A stretch of 64,000 nucleotides of DNA from Alteromonadaceae bacterium 2753L.S.0a.02 (GCA_007827375.1 VISH01000002.1:2629001-2693000), one strand, 5' to 3'; positions 1-10,183 are shown, counted from the stretch's first letter. The notes: a model not told the origin generated them from the letters alone. Translations and numbers: made by a program.

Positions 1-1
1 T

Positions 2-3000
2 TTTATTGACGACATACAAGATCCAACGAAAAAAATGTATCGCACGGGCGACCTGGGACGTTGGCTTGCCAATGGTGATATTGAGTTTATAGGTAGACGG
101 GATAACCAAATAAAAATACGGGGTTATCGTATTGAGCTGAGCGAAATTGAAACGCAATTATTGAGTCTTGCAGATGTTGTAAATGCTGTGGTCGCAGTCG
201 TGGGCAACGACGATAGCGTGGGTTTAAGTGGTGAAGGCGACAGCGAAAAACGAATTTTTGCTTGGGTGGTGGTAGATAGATCTTCACATCTAAGCTCAGA
301 ATCTTCTTTTACTGCGAACCTAAAGCGCGCGCTTAAGGAAACTTTGCCACCTTATATGATTCCACAGGCAATAGTGATTGTAGAGAATTTGCCTTTGACA
401 GCAAATGGTAAAGTTGATATCAAAGCTTTACCTAGGCCTGATGTGGCACGTCTCCGCAATACAAATTATGAAGCACCAACAACGCTTTGGGAAAAAAGGT
501 TGGTGTCTCTGTGGGCAGAGACTTTAAAAGTAGAACCAACGAGTCTAGGCATAACTTGTAACTTTTTTGAAGTCGGCGGGCACTCGTTGTTGGCAACTCG
601 TTTGTGTAGCGCCATCATAGAAAAACACGGCATAGAGATCCCTATCGCAGCTGTTTTTGATCAAACAACGCTAGCCGAACTTGCTGAATATATTCAAGAC
701 CTTGAATCGAATAAATTAATTGCGACGGACCAAAATCAAGCTAATGCAAAAACCGCGGTTAGAGCGCGTATTCCGTCTCTTCCGAGAAACTCGAACACCT
801 TACCGTTGAGCGATGCACAACGGCGTTTGTGGTTCTTTGCGGAGCTCGGCGATTCCAAAGCAGCCTATAACATGTCTGGCGGTATTGGTCTCACTGGCGG
901 GCTAAATATAGATTCTTTAAAACAATCTTTAAGTGCGATTGTTCAAAGGCACGAAGTATTACGTTCGAATATAAAAGTGATTGATGGTACGCCCGTTCAG
1001 GAATTTCGTGAGCAGGGGCATTACCCGCTGGCAGTTTATGATCTGCGAAACTCTAAGGATGATGAAGATAACTTAATACAATCCCATCTTCGTGAAGAGC
1101 AAACAATAACTTTCGATCTCGCCACGGATTCGCTTATTCGCGGTCGGTTGTTAATACTGGGCGACGATCGCTATGTATTGATTAACACCCTGCATCATAT
1201 TGTTTCCGATGGTTGGTCAATGGGAGTATTAGTCAGCGAAATGTCTGAGGTTTATGCCGCTTTGGTGGCGGGCCGACAGCCAAATCTCAAGCCGCTCCCG
1301 ATTCAGTACGCCGATTACTCACTTTGGCAACAGCAAGATGACCAACAAGCATTACAATCGTCGCACTTAAGTTACTGGCGTGAGCAGTTACATGATTTAC
1401 CGACGCTTCACTCGCTACCGCTGGATTACCTTCGTCCTGCAAAACAAACGCACGCGGGCTCTCATTATTTTGAAATGATAGACGCGAAGCTCAATGCACA
1501 GCTTCGCAAATTTTGCAGTGAGCAACGTGTAACTGTTTTTATGGCCTTATACGCCTGTTTCAGCGGTCTTTTAAGTCGTTACAGTGGTGAGCAGGATATC
1601 GTTGTTGGTACACCAACCGCTAATCGTGAGCAACCAGAGGTGGCCGGTTTAATAGGCTTTTTTGCAAACACCTTAGTGCTGCGTGCCGACTTACATGGTG
1701 ATCCAAGTTTTAAAGTGATGCTTGCAAATGCCAAACAAGTTGTGTCTGAAGCCTATCTTCATCAAGCGCTGCCATTCGAACAATTAGTGGACGAATTGCA
1801 ACCGGAGCGAAACCAAAGCTATCAACCGCTATTCCAAATTATGATCTCGATGATCAGTAGTGACGAGCTCAATAATTTCTCAATGGCAGGCGTTGATCTT
1901 TATCGCTTGGACAATTCCGCTCGTACCACATCCAAGTTTGATTTGACTCTCACCATATCGGAGGAAGATGATCAACTAGGGTTACTATGGAATTATGCAA
2001 CAGATTTATTCTGCGCTGAACGCATACGTGATATGAGTGCCCACTTCGTCGCTTTTTTAGAACAGGTCATCAACAACGCAAACCGGGCACTTAGTGACGT
2101 CAATTTTCTAGCTGCAGAAGAAAAACAACGTATATTATTCGAATGGAACGATACCAAAAAACCTTTCCCAAATAATCTCTGCGTTCATGAACTGTTTGAA
2201 CAACAGGTACAACTTACACCCGATCAAATCGCGGCGCGTTTCAAAAGCGATGCCATTTCCTACAATGAACTTAACGAGCGAGCCAACCGACTTGCACGTT
2301 ATTTATGTGAACTGGGGGTACAACCTGGAGATCGAGTCGGTTTGCTATGCCAGCGAAGTATCGAAGCTTTGGTGGGTGTGTTTGGTACGCTCAAAGCTGG
2401 CGCAGCATTTGTACCCATGGATACCCGCGCGCCAGCTGAGCGCCTGAGCTATTTAATCGAAGATGCAGGCACTAAAGTCCTATTAACCCAATCCTCTTTC
2501 CTTGGAACATTATCCTCTTCGTCGGCGAATACGATTGCTCTCGACGACATTAATACTACAAAAACGCTACAGTCTTTTAATCATTCAAACATCTCCAGGC
2601 CTCGCGACTTCAATCCTCATTATCTAACATACGTAATCTATACCTCAGGCTCCACCGGTCAACCTAAGGGGGTAGGGGTCGATCACCGTGCCGTTGTGAA
2701 TTACATTTTTCATATGCATCAAAAATGCGGTTGCGACATAACAGCGGCGATAGTGAGCAATCCGCTATCCTTTGATGGAATTGGAACAACCTTCTGGCAA
2801 ATTTTAAAAGGTGTTACTCTCGAATTACTTCCTGAGGGCGATGGCGAGTTAGAAGCACTAGCAGCAAACCTCTCGCAATCTGAGCAACCTTTGCTCTTTA
2901 AAGTAACCCCTTCACACTTGACTAGCCTCAAATCCCTGGTTTCAGAAAAATCGATTAAATCCCAGGCACACTGGGTAGTTTCCGGTGGTGAAGGCTTCCC

Positions 3001-6000
3001 CGTCGAACTCGCGCGTTATTGGCAGAAGTTGCTACCCGATGCCCGATTTGTAAACCATTACGGCCCGACGGAAGCCACGATAGGTTGCTGCCATTATTTT
3101 GTGCCTAATTTGAACCTCTCACATGCAAAAAAAAGTGATTTATTACCCATCGGGCGTCCGATGTCCAATCGAAAACTGTATGTGTTGGATGCCATGCAGG
3201 CACCAGTTCCTATCGGCGTTATAGGTGAATTGTATATAGGCGGTGAAGGAATAGCGCGTGGTTATCTGAACCGGGACGCGCTCACTTCTGAGAAGTTTAT
3301 TCAGAATCCTTTTGCAGACAATTCTGAAAATGAACAGCGTATGTACCGCACAGGAGACCTTGCGCGCTATTTAGATGATGGCAACATTGAATATATCGGT
3401 CGTATAGACCACCAGGTAAAAATACGTGGTTTTAGGATTGAGTGTGGTGAAATAGAGCATTGCCTACTGCAACACCCGAAGCTGGATAAGTGTGCTGTTA
3501 TTGTACACGCCAGTGAAGGTCAAGCACCTGTATTAGCAGCCTATGTAGTTGCAGTGAATAAAGAACTAAACGATGGAGAGCACCAAAAGTTATTGGACGA
3601 GCTGCATCACTATGCTGCAGAAAAACTACCGGATTATATGATCCCCTCTGCATTTTACGTTCTTGATGGTTTACCTTTAACCAGTAACGGTAAACTCGAT
3701 CGCAAGGCATTGTTAGCGTTCGATAATAAACCGAATGAAGTATCGGCACCAATGATTAGATTAACATCCACTGAAAAGAAATTACTACCATTTTGGAAGC
3801 AGGTCCTCAAGCGTGATGACGTTGATATTACTGATGAATTCTTCCAGATCGGCGGCCATTCCCTGATGGCTGCGGAGCTTATAGGCTTAATACGTCAAAA
3901 TTTGAAATGGGATGTACCCTTACGCGCATTATTCGATAACCCAACCTTACAAGGTTTTTCTCGTCATTGCGAAGAGCTGGATGTAGTCAAATTAGATATT
4001 TTCAGTTGGCTGGAAGATCAAGATATCGCACATCGTGTATTTACCTACAGTGATGACGAAAGCCTGGTTGACGATGGTCAAGGCAATATCGAAAAATTGC
4101 AAAAATCTACTAACATTAAAGTTTGTATAATTGATAAGGCTGCAGAGGCAAAGCGGTCGACGATCAAGTCTATTGTTAACAGTGTTAAAAGCGCAGAAAT
4201 CCCACAATATATTATCTTTTGCGGTGATCCTGAAAAACAATTGAGAGTCTATGAGCAGCAAGGATTTCCAGGGGTTGTACCACATACCATCGACGTTCAG
4301 GCTGAAGTAAATGCTATCAGCCAATCCTATAACAATCAGTTGTTTCTCGGTCAAGCCATCGATAGCTTTGCAGCAACGCCAATGCAAAAAACCATGCTAA
4401 ATTGGAAGCAACGACAATTTAAACATGCCATTCCGATAAACGGCTATTATTCTGATTCTGAACTGGCTCAGGCATTCTTACAGGTACAACGAGAGCAAGA
4501 ATTATTATGTTCACAGTTTAATGTTAGCAATAAGAGCTGGTGTGTATTTCCACCACCAGGTAGGGCATTGGCTAAGGTTGTTGATTTACGATTCCAAACT
4601 GCTGGATATCAAAATAGTGTTCGTGAAAAATTAGCTGAAGCGTTAATTGGTTTTATCAATGAGGCAACCTTACCTTATATGGCTTATTGGGTTCGCCTTT
4701 CTGATACCAAGCAGATACTGTATTTCCTCAACGATCACCTTATAGCTGATAAAACCGCGATTGATGTGTTAGGCAATCGTCTTGAAATGTATTTGTCAGG
4801 AAAATGGCATGCGATGGGGCGCACCTATCGCGATCATGTTGAATCGATATATGAGCAAATCAGGGAAGATAACATTGATTCAATAAAACAAAAGTTGGAA
4901 GAGATCTGCGAGATAGACAGGTTAAAGTCAACGGTAAAGACAACGCGAAAAGCTTTAAGCCATAATAAAAGCGCAGCTATTCGAGTGGTTGATCTTCGTT
5001 TTAAATCTATAGAAAACTCGCCGATAGAACACGCGTTTTCAATGTTTACCAAGTCTGTTTTCACGTTGTTAAATATAGATATTTTTTGCATGACCCTTAA
5101 TTATCACAGTCGTCAACAGCGGGGTAACAAAGACTACGATCAAGTTGGTTTGTATCTGGATCGTATTCCTTTATGTGTAACAGCACAATCACACGTTAGC
5201 GAGATTGACCACGTTATAAACTTTGTTTCTGAATTCGGCATCAGTTTTTCTGGAATCGATGATAGTCAGTTACTGGGAAAAGATAGTTTTATGCCCGAAT
5301 TTGGTGCCGATATTTTGTTTAACTTCCTCGGTGAAGATAGCTTTGAAAAAATTGCAGCCGGAGTTGAAAGTAAAAACATCAGTAATCTTCAGGATTTCTA
5401 TGGAATTTTGGTAGAAGCTTATACGGTTGAAAATGTACTCTACACGCGTCTTGTTTTTCGTGGTTCTGAAAAATTGGAAGATAAGATAAAACAAATATAT
5501 GAAGACAATATTGTAGAGTTCTCCCGGCAGAATGGTTCGCAAGAAAAAGGCAATGAAAAACAGGATGATAAAACGCCTAAAAAATCGAACACTGTATCCA
5601 CACCTATAAGCAAACACAATAACAGCGACGAAATTCCTGCAATTCAGGTAAACGATGTTAAAAAAAACTTTGGTAATTTCGAAGCAGTCAGAGGAGTTAG
5701 TTTTTGTGTGAAACGAGGAACCTGCTTTGGGATTTTAGGTCCGAACGGCGCAGGCAAAACAACGTTGCTTGGTATGATGGAAGGTATTACAACAATTGGT
5801 GAGGGTAGTATCAGGCTGCTTGGCTCAGATGTACAAAAGCATGTCGCTAAAGTTCAAGACAAAATTGGTGTGCAATTACAGCACAGCAATTATTTCGATT
5901 TTCTCAATGTTGAACAGTTATTACTTTTTTTTCATCAATTACGCGGTGGAAAAAGGCGAGATTTTTCCATTGACGAATTATTGAAAATGGCATTGCTCTC

Positions 6001-6562
6001 AGACAAGAAAAAATCGCCTGTAGAAAAGCTATCGGGCGGTCAAAAGCAACGCTTGTCGATGGTTATAGCAATGTTGGGAAATCCCGAGGTACTTTTTCTT
6101 GACGAGCCCACTTCAGCGCTCGACCCTCATAGCCGTCGAAGTATTTGGGATCTGATCGAGACGATGAAGCAGGAACGTAACATCACTATCGTATTAACCA
6201 CTCACCACATGGAAGAAGCAGAAAAATTGTGTGATGAACTATTGATTATGCATCGCGGAGAGGTTATCTCTCAAGGCGCCCCTGCCGAGCTGGTGTCTAG
6301 TCTTAACCAATATCATGATATTTCATTGTCGTTATCAAACGCTAAAGGTCTGGCTAACGAGGTTAAATCCTGGCCCGAAGTGCTGAAAAGCGAGTATAAA
6401 AGTGATGAGGGTACTATGAACATACAAGCAAAAGAAGTTACGGCAGTGATAAAAAATATCGCAGATTATTGTACTAACGAATGCATAGAAATTTTGCGCT
6501 TTGATGTGAATCGTCCTAGCTTGGAAGATGTGTTTATGCATCTAACTAATAAGGCTGTTTAA
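2..6562 (+). CDS. Non-ribosomal peptide synthetase with C-terminal ABC-transporter ATPase (5' end outside window)
   Basis: The reading frame is already open at base 2, so the N terminus lies left of the window. Numbering from the Met at 35, domains in order are: end of an adenylation domain (YRTGDLGRW near residue 1, NGKVDIKAL near 124); carrier protein (GGHSLLATRL near 182); condensation domain about 255-690 with HHIVSDG near 388; full adenylation domain about 720-1230 (YTSGSTGQPKG near 869, NHYGPTEAT near 1007, NGKLDRKAL near 1218); second carrier protein (GGHSLMAAEL near 1273); about 110 residues I cannot assign; a diverged condensation/epimerisation-like domain about 1437-1850 with DHLIADK in place of HHxxxDG and FNFLGED near 1762; a charged linker; and an ABC ATPase from about 1870 with Walker A GPNGAGKTT, signature LSGGQKQR, Walker B LFLDEP and the switch His in TTHHMEEAE. 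There is no thioesterase. The next gene, a permease, starts 2 bases after the stop. The A-domain substrates are not assigned. The NRPS and ATPase identities are secure; the role of the fusion is inference. Confidence 0.95.
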   Translation, partial: FIDDIQDPTKKMYRTGDLGRWLANGDIEFIGRRDNQIKIRGYRIELSEIETQLLSLADVVNAVVAVVGNDDSVGLSGEGDSEKRIFAWVVVDRSSHLSSESSFTANLKRALKETLPPYMIPQAIVIVENLPLTANGKVDIKALPRPDVARLRNTNYEAPTTLWEKRLVSLWAETLKVEPTSLGITCNFFEVGGHSLLATRLCSAIIEKHGIEIPIAAVFDQTTLAELAEYIQDLESNKLIATDQNQANAKTAVRARIPSLPRNSNTLPLSDAQRRLWFFAELGDSKAAYNMSGGIGLTGGLNIDSLKQSLSAIVQRHEVLRSNIKVIDGTPVQEFREQGHYPLAVYDLRNSKDDEDNLIQSHLREEQTITFDLATDSLIRGRLLILGDDRYVLINTLHHIVSDGWSMGVLVSEMSEVYAALVAGRQPNLKPLPIQYADYSLWQQQDDQQALQSSHLSYWREQLHDLPTLHSLPLDYLRPAKQTHAGSHYFEMIDAKLNAQLRKFCSEQRVTVFMALYACFSGLLSRYSGEQDIVVGTPTANREQPEVAGLIGFFANTLVLRADLHGDPSFKVMLANAKQVVSEAYLHQALPFEQLVDELQPERNQSYQPLFQIMISMISSDELNNFSMAGVDLYRLDNSARTTSKFDLTLTISEEDDQLGLLWNYATDLFCAERIRDMSAHFVAFLEQVINNANRALSDVNFLAAEEKQRILFEWNDTKKPFPNNLCVHELFEQQVQLTPDQIAARFKSDAISYNELNERANRLARYLCELGVQPGDRVGLLCQRSIEALVGVFGTLKAGAAFVPMDTRAPAERLSYLIEDAGTKVLLTQSSFLGTLSSSSANTIALDDINTTKTLQSFNHSNISRPRDFNPHYLTYVIYTSGSTGQPKGVGVDHRAVVNYIFHMHQKCGCDITAAIVSNPLSFDGIGTTFWQILKGVTLELLPEGDGELEALAANLSQSEQPLLFKVTPSHLTSLKSLVSEKSIKSQAHWVVSGGEGFPVELARYWQKLLPDARFVNHYGPTEATIGCCHYFVPNLNLSHAKKSDLLPIGRPMSNRKLYVLDAMQAPVPIGVIGELYIGGEGIARGYLNRDALTSEKFIQNPFADNSENEQRMYRTGDLARYLDDGNIEYIGRIDHQVKIRGFRIECGEIEHCLLQHPKLDKCAVIVHASEGQAPVLAAYVVAVNKELNDGEHQKLLDELHHYAAEKLPDYMIPSAFYVLDGLPLTSNGKLDRKALLAFDNKPNEVSAPMIRLTSTEKKLLPFWKQVLKRDDVDITDEFFQIGGHSLMAAELIGLIRQNLKWDVPLRALFDNPTLQGFSRHCEELDVVKLDIFSWLEDQDIAHRVFTYSDDESLVDDGQGNIEKLQKSTNIKVCIIDKAAEAKRSTIKSIVNSVKSAEIPQYIIFCGDPEKQLRVYEQQGFPGVVPHTIDVQAEVNAISQSYNNQLFLGQAIDSFAATPMQKTMLNWKQRQFKHAIPINGYYSDSELAQAFLQVQREQELLCSQFNVSNKSWCVFPPPGRALAKVVDLRFQTAGYQNSVREKLAEALIGFINEATLPYMAYWVRLSDTKQILYFLNDHLIADKTAIDVLGNRLEMYLSGKWHAMGRTYRDHVESIYEQIREDNIDSIKQKLEEICEIDRLKSTVKTTRKALSHNKSAAIRVVDLRFKSIENSPIEHAFSMFTKSVFTLLNIDIFCMTLNYHSRQQRGNKDYDQVGLYLDRIPLCVTAQSHVSEIDHVINFVSEFGISFSGIDDSQLLGKDSFMPEFGADILFNFLGEDSFEKIAAGVESKNISNLQDFYGILVEAYTVENVLYTRLVFRGSEKLEDKIKQIYEDNIVEFSRQNGSQEKGNEKQDDKTPKKSNTVSTPISKHNNSDEIPAIQVNDVKKNFGNFEAVRGVSFCVKRGTCFGILGPNGAGKTTLLGMMEGITTIGEGSIRLLGSDVQKHVAKVQDKIGVQLQHSNYFDFLNVEQLLLFFHQLRGGKRRDFSIDELLKMALLSDKKKSPVEKLSGGQKQRLSMVIAMLGNPEVLFLDEPTSALDPHSRRSIWDLIETMKQERNITIVLTTHHMEEAEKLCDELLIMHRGEVISQGAPAELVSSLNQYHDISLSLSNAKGLANEVKSWPEVLKSEYKSDEGTMNIQAKEVTAVIKNIADYCTNECIEILRFDVNRPSLEDVFMHLTNKAV

Positions 6563-6564
6563 GA

Positions 6565-7614
6565 ATGACAAAAACATGGGTGTTTTTTAAACTGCGTATG
6601 TTGCAGCTTAAATACGATAAAACTGCTGTATTATTTAGCTATATTTTTCCAGCGCTCATGCTGTTGGGGCTTGGCTATATGAAATCGGGAGAGGGCACCA
6701 TTACGGTTTATTATCACGAGGCCGATACGCCTCAAGCCATTGTTGAGCAACTTTCCGTAAATAAAGTCATTAAACTCACACCACTTTACAATACCAGCAA
6801 GGATGTTAAAGAGTTGATTCGCACGCGAGCTATAAAACACTTTTTGAGCGTTTCGAAAACAGAAAATGACAGCCCTTCGTTTACTGTGTTACACAGTGCG
6901 AGAGTTGAAAATGATGTTGAGAGTTCTGCGGTAGATGGCGTTTTGAGGGCTATATTGAACGGCGATGCGAGCACAGGTCTAAACAGTCATAAAATTCACG
7001 GTGGCGGATCTCGCCTTGGCTATTTGCAGGTAATATTGCCCGGTTTGATAGGCATGACCTTGCTAATAGTAGGACTTAACGGATTTGGTCATGTTTTAAT
7101 AGAGGAGAAACATCGTGGTTTATTTAAGAATATTAAAACCATAACTGTATCCCCGGCACCATTTCTCACAGGTTTATTTTTGTCGCGAATGCTTATTAGT
7201 TATACCGTCGTGGCTCTACTTTTTACAATAGCAATATTTATATTTGATGTATCGCCAAAGGTTAATTATGGCTTACTGGCATTAATAGTAACGCTGGGCG
7301 CAATTTCATTTCTCGGCTTGGGCTTAATGCTTGCAACAATTAGTCCTACAGTTCAGGCGTTTACTGGTATGGTAAATTTCGTTCAGGTACCCTTTATTGT
7401 TCTAGGAGGCGTGTTTTTCTCAATTACTGCATTTCCCGATTGGCTTCACTCATTCGCCCAGGTCATTCCTTTAACCAGAATGAATATAGCCATGCAGAAA
7501 ATCATGTTTCCGGGCCCTGGTATGGGTTTACAAGAAATCAGGTCGGAAGTGATCGTTTTAAGCGTGTGGTGCGTTGGAACGCTCGCTGTTTCGTATCGAA
7601 GGTTTAGCTGGTAA
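6565..7614 (+). CDS. ABC-2 type transporter permease
   Basis: This 349-residue protein has the layout of ABC-2 exporters of the DrrB type: one N-terminal membrane helix (about residues 20-37), a soluble extracytoplasmic stretch of about 115 residues, then five hydrophobic helices from about residue 150 onward. It begins 2 bases after the stop of the NRPS whose C terminus is a DrrA-like ATPase. The natural reading is that the two form one export pump, with the ATPase subunit physically tied to the synthetase. The exported molecule is presumably the product of the cluster. Membrane topology is read by eye; the family assignment is good and the substrate is inference. Confidence 0.88.
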   Translation: MTKTWVFFKLRMLQLKYDKTAVLFSYIFPALMLLGLGYMKSGEGTITVYYHEADTPQAIVEQLSVNKVIKLTPLYNTSKDVKELIRTRAIKHFLSVSKTENDSPSFTVLHSARVENDVESSAVDGVLRAILNGDASTGLNSHKIHGGGSRLGYLQVILPGLIGMTLLIVGLNGFGHVLIEEKHRGLFKNIKTITVSPAPFLTGLFLSRMLISYTVVALLFTIAIFIFDVSPKVNYGLLALIVTLGAISFLGLGLMLATISPTVQAFTGMVNFVQVPFIVLGGVFFSITAFPDWLHSFAQVIPLTRMNIAMQKIMFPGPGMGLQEIRSEVIVLSVWCVGTLAVSYRRFSW

Positions 7615-7626
7615 TCACTGCTGTAC

Positions 7627-9009
7627 ATGCGAAAAAAAATCGAACTTGCGTTATTGGTATGCGTTTCCGTTTTGCCACACTATTCGTTAAGCCAAACTAC
7701 GTCTATATCAGGATTTGATGATAGTGGAAGCTTGAGTTTTGATATGTTAGATACCGGATTAGATTTGGAGGGTATCGATGCGATTGTTGATAATAGCAGC
7801 CACACAGAAAAGCGTTTGCTTGGTGGAAATCGTGAATTTGTTTTCCAACAAGATTTAGGCTATGTGTTATCTGAACCTTCAGGAATTGAAACAAATCGAT
7901 CCTCATTAAGATTTAAATGGAACCGTGTGTTTAATAAGCTGTTCTATGTGAACGTAGACGTGAAGCCGATTATATATTTTAACAATGATCGTTACCTGCA
8001 TAATAAAGATGATTCTTTAGATACGAGCTTTAATATTAAAGAACTATATGGCCAAGTGAGCGTACTTAACAGTAATTTCACCTTGGGAAAAAAAATAATC
8101 ATCTGGGGCGAGTCAGATACAACGGCTGTTACCGATGTGATTAGCCCACAAAACCAATCTGATCTGGTTTTTACCAGCTTGGACGAATCTCGTATCCCGC
8201 AGACAATGCTTACATGGGAGCATTATTTTAAGCAGAATCAGCTCTCGTTGATTATTAACCCAGATATCAAAGTGAATGAAGAGCCTGTTTTCAATTCTAG
8301 GGAACAAAATGCCGAAAGCACACCAATTGATATAATTGAACTCGGAAAACAGTTGGATGACCAGGACGTAGAACTTGGACTTCGTTGGACAAGTCGAGTA
8401 GGGCGGGGTGATTTTTCTATCATGCTCGCCGACACAGTAGATAACCGTCGCGTTACAAAGATTGCTGGCGTTATTGATCAAACCTACGAAGTGTACGATT
8501 TTTATAAGTCTTATTACATGATTGGCCTTGCCGCGAATCTAAATTTTGGCGACATAGCTCTACAGGTAGAAACTGCTTATAACAAAGATCGAGCCCAACA
8601 GGCATCAACAGCTGCCATAATCAATGAAAATCTACCTCTGGGGTATGCGCTCAGTGACGAGGTTCTTAACTCAATTACTTTAAAGTACAAAGAAAATGGC
8701 TTGCGCGACTGGAAGTTTGGCCTTCTTAGTTCTTTTTTTTCTGGTGACACCAGAAACTATGAACTCTCTGAAAACAATCTAAATCAGTTGTTTTTTACTG
8801 TAGCGAATAAATTCCTATATGAGACACTAACGCTACGCTTTCAAACACAATACGAAATAGAAACAGAAGCTAGCATACAGCGTTTATCTGCGAGTTACGC
8901 CTTTAGAGATAATTTTGATTTTAGCTTAGACTTGTTTAACCTCGAAAAAATTGGAACAAACAGCTTTAATCAGTCCAGCGTTATTACCAGGCTAATATAC
9001 AGTTTTTAG
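7627..9009 (+). CDS. DUF1302-like outer-membrane beta-barrel protein
   Basis: The 460-residue product starts with a Sec-type signal (MRKKIELALLVCVSVLPHYS, then SLSQ) and ends in Phe (RLIYSF), as outer-membrane barrels do. Alternating hydrophobic and polar strands fill the rest. The segment around residue 155, containing KIIIWGESDTTAVTDVISP, resembles the GRQ..NWGES...NP block of DUF1302 family barrels. It lies 12 bases after the ABC permease gene and before the oxygenase, so it is probably co-transcribed with the biosynthetic genes. An outer-membrane channel beside an ABC exporter suggests a route for product release across the outer membrane. No membrane-fusion (HlyD-type) protein is visible in the window to bridge the two. 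Barrel identity is likely; function is inference. Confidence 0.72.
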   Translation: MRKKIELALLVCVSVLPHYSLSQTTSISGFDDSGSLSFDMLDTGLDLEGIDAIVDNSSHTEKRLLGGNREFVFQQDLGYVLSEPSGIETNRSSLRFKWNRVFNKLFYVNVDVKPIIYFNNDRYLHNKDDSLDTSFNIKELYGQVSVLNSNFTLGKKIIIWGESDTTAVTDVISPQNQSDLVFTSLDESRIPQTMLTWEHYFKQNQLSLIINPDIKVNEEPVFNSREQNAESTPIDIIELGKQLDDQDVELGLRWTSRVGRGDFSIMLADTVDNRRVTKIAGVIDQTYEVYDFYKSYYMIGLAANLNFGDIALQVETAYNKDRAQQASTAAIINENLPLGYALSDEVLNSITLKYKENGLRDWKFGLLSSFFSGDTRNYELSENNLNQLFFTVANKFLYETLTLRFQTQYEIETEASIQRLSASYAFRDNFDFSLDLFNLEKIGTNSFNQSSVITRLIYSF

Positions 9010-9120
9010 CACATTAATCAGATGTAAAATTCAGCGTTACCGATTCGTTAAAGATTTACCCAGGTGAGCCAGCTCTGCTGGTTGTATTTTTTAGCTAAAA
9101 TATTCTTTAGGATTACCGGT

Positions 9121-10122
9121 ATGAAAATTGTGGACGGTGTAAAGACCTACGTCGGTAACGATGCTGGGTTCCCCTTGATTTTGGAAAACCAAAGTAGAAT
9201 CAAAGAGTTTGATGTAGTAAGTTGGGTTGAACGGAATAGAGATTATGTTACATCATCGATCCAAGAATATGGTGCAATTTTGTTTCGTGGATTTGATATA
9301 GATTCAGTAAAATGCTTTGAAGCATTAGCCAAAGCCTGCACATCTGATAATTGGGTAGAATATATCGAGGCAACGTCACCAAGGTCACAAGTCGAAAGTA
9401 AAACCTCCACATCTACTGACTATGATCGCACATATAAGATATTTCCGCATAATGAAAAATCGTATTCAGCAGACTGGCCTAGATATGTATTTTTTTACTG
9501 CAAAAATCCAGCGAGCGCTTTGGGAAGTACACCTCTGGTAGATTGCCGGCGTGTATTTCAGTCTATTCCAGAACATATCAAAGAACGTTTTCGTCGCGAA
9601 AAGCTAATGTACGTCCGTCAATTTAGCAGTTATATGGGTATTCCCTGGCAAAAAGCGTTTAATGTCGATAGCAAGAATGATTTGGAAGACTACTGCAAAA
9701 ACAACCATATTGATAATGTTGAGTGGAAGGACGATGGCACACCAAAGCTTAGTTATTTAAGAAACACTGCCATAAAACACCCTCAAACTGGCGAATTTTG
9801 CTGGTTTAATCATGGCGTTTTTTTTAATGTCCATGCAATGGAACAAAAGTTAAAAGATATTTTCTTAAGCGCATTTACTGAAGACGAACTCCCATACAAT
9901 ACATATTACGGCTCCGGGGATAGAATCGAAAAAAATGTCGTTGATATTATAAGCGATATTTATTACAAAAATTCTGTTAGCATTCCCTATGAATCTAATG
10001 ATGTAATTTTTGTCGACAATATTTTAGTTGCACATGGGCGAGAGCCCTATGAAGGAGATCGTAAAGTCTACGTGACTATGACAGAAAAAATGACTCTTTC
10101 AGAAGCCGAATTTATCGCTTAA
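9121..10122 (+). CDS. TauD/TfdA-family Fe(II)/2-oxoglutarate oxygenase
   Basis: The 333-residue enzyme has the iron-binding facial triad as H110-x-E112 (in FPHNEKSYSADWP) and distal H305 (in LVAHGREPYEGDRK). R314 is the likely 2-oxoglutarate-binding Arg. The HxE variant rather than HxD is typical of NRPS-associated beta-hydroxylases such as AsnO, VioC and KtzO, so this enzyme may hydroxylate an amino acid, either free or carrier-bound. An upstream in-frame GTG at 9064 exists, but the family-like N terminus and an AGGA 7-12 bases upstream favour the ATG at 9121. It sits between the barrel and the acyltransferase genes. Family is confident; the substrate is unknown. Confidence 0.88.
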   Translation: MKIVDGVKTYVGNDAGFPLILENQSRIKEFDVVSWVERNRDYVTSSIQEYGAILFRGFDIDSVKCFEALAKACTSDNWVEYIEATSPRSQVESKTSTSTDYDRTYKIFPHNEKSYSADWPRYVFFYCKNPASALGSTPLVDCRRVFQSIPEHIKERFRREKLMYVRQFSSYMGIPWQKAFNVDSKNDLEDYCKNNHIDNVEWKDDGTPKLSYLRNTAIKHPQTGEFCWFNHGVFFNVHAMEQKLKDIFLSAFTEDELPYNTYYGSGDRIEKNVVDIISDIYYKNSVSIPYESNDVIFVDNILVAHGREPYEGDRKVYVTMTEKMTLSEAEFIA

Positions 10123-10183
10123 AAATCTCAATATCTCCACATTCGAATAAACCATTTCACAGTTATTTGATAAGGAAAAATGC

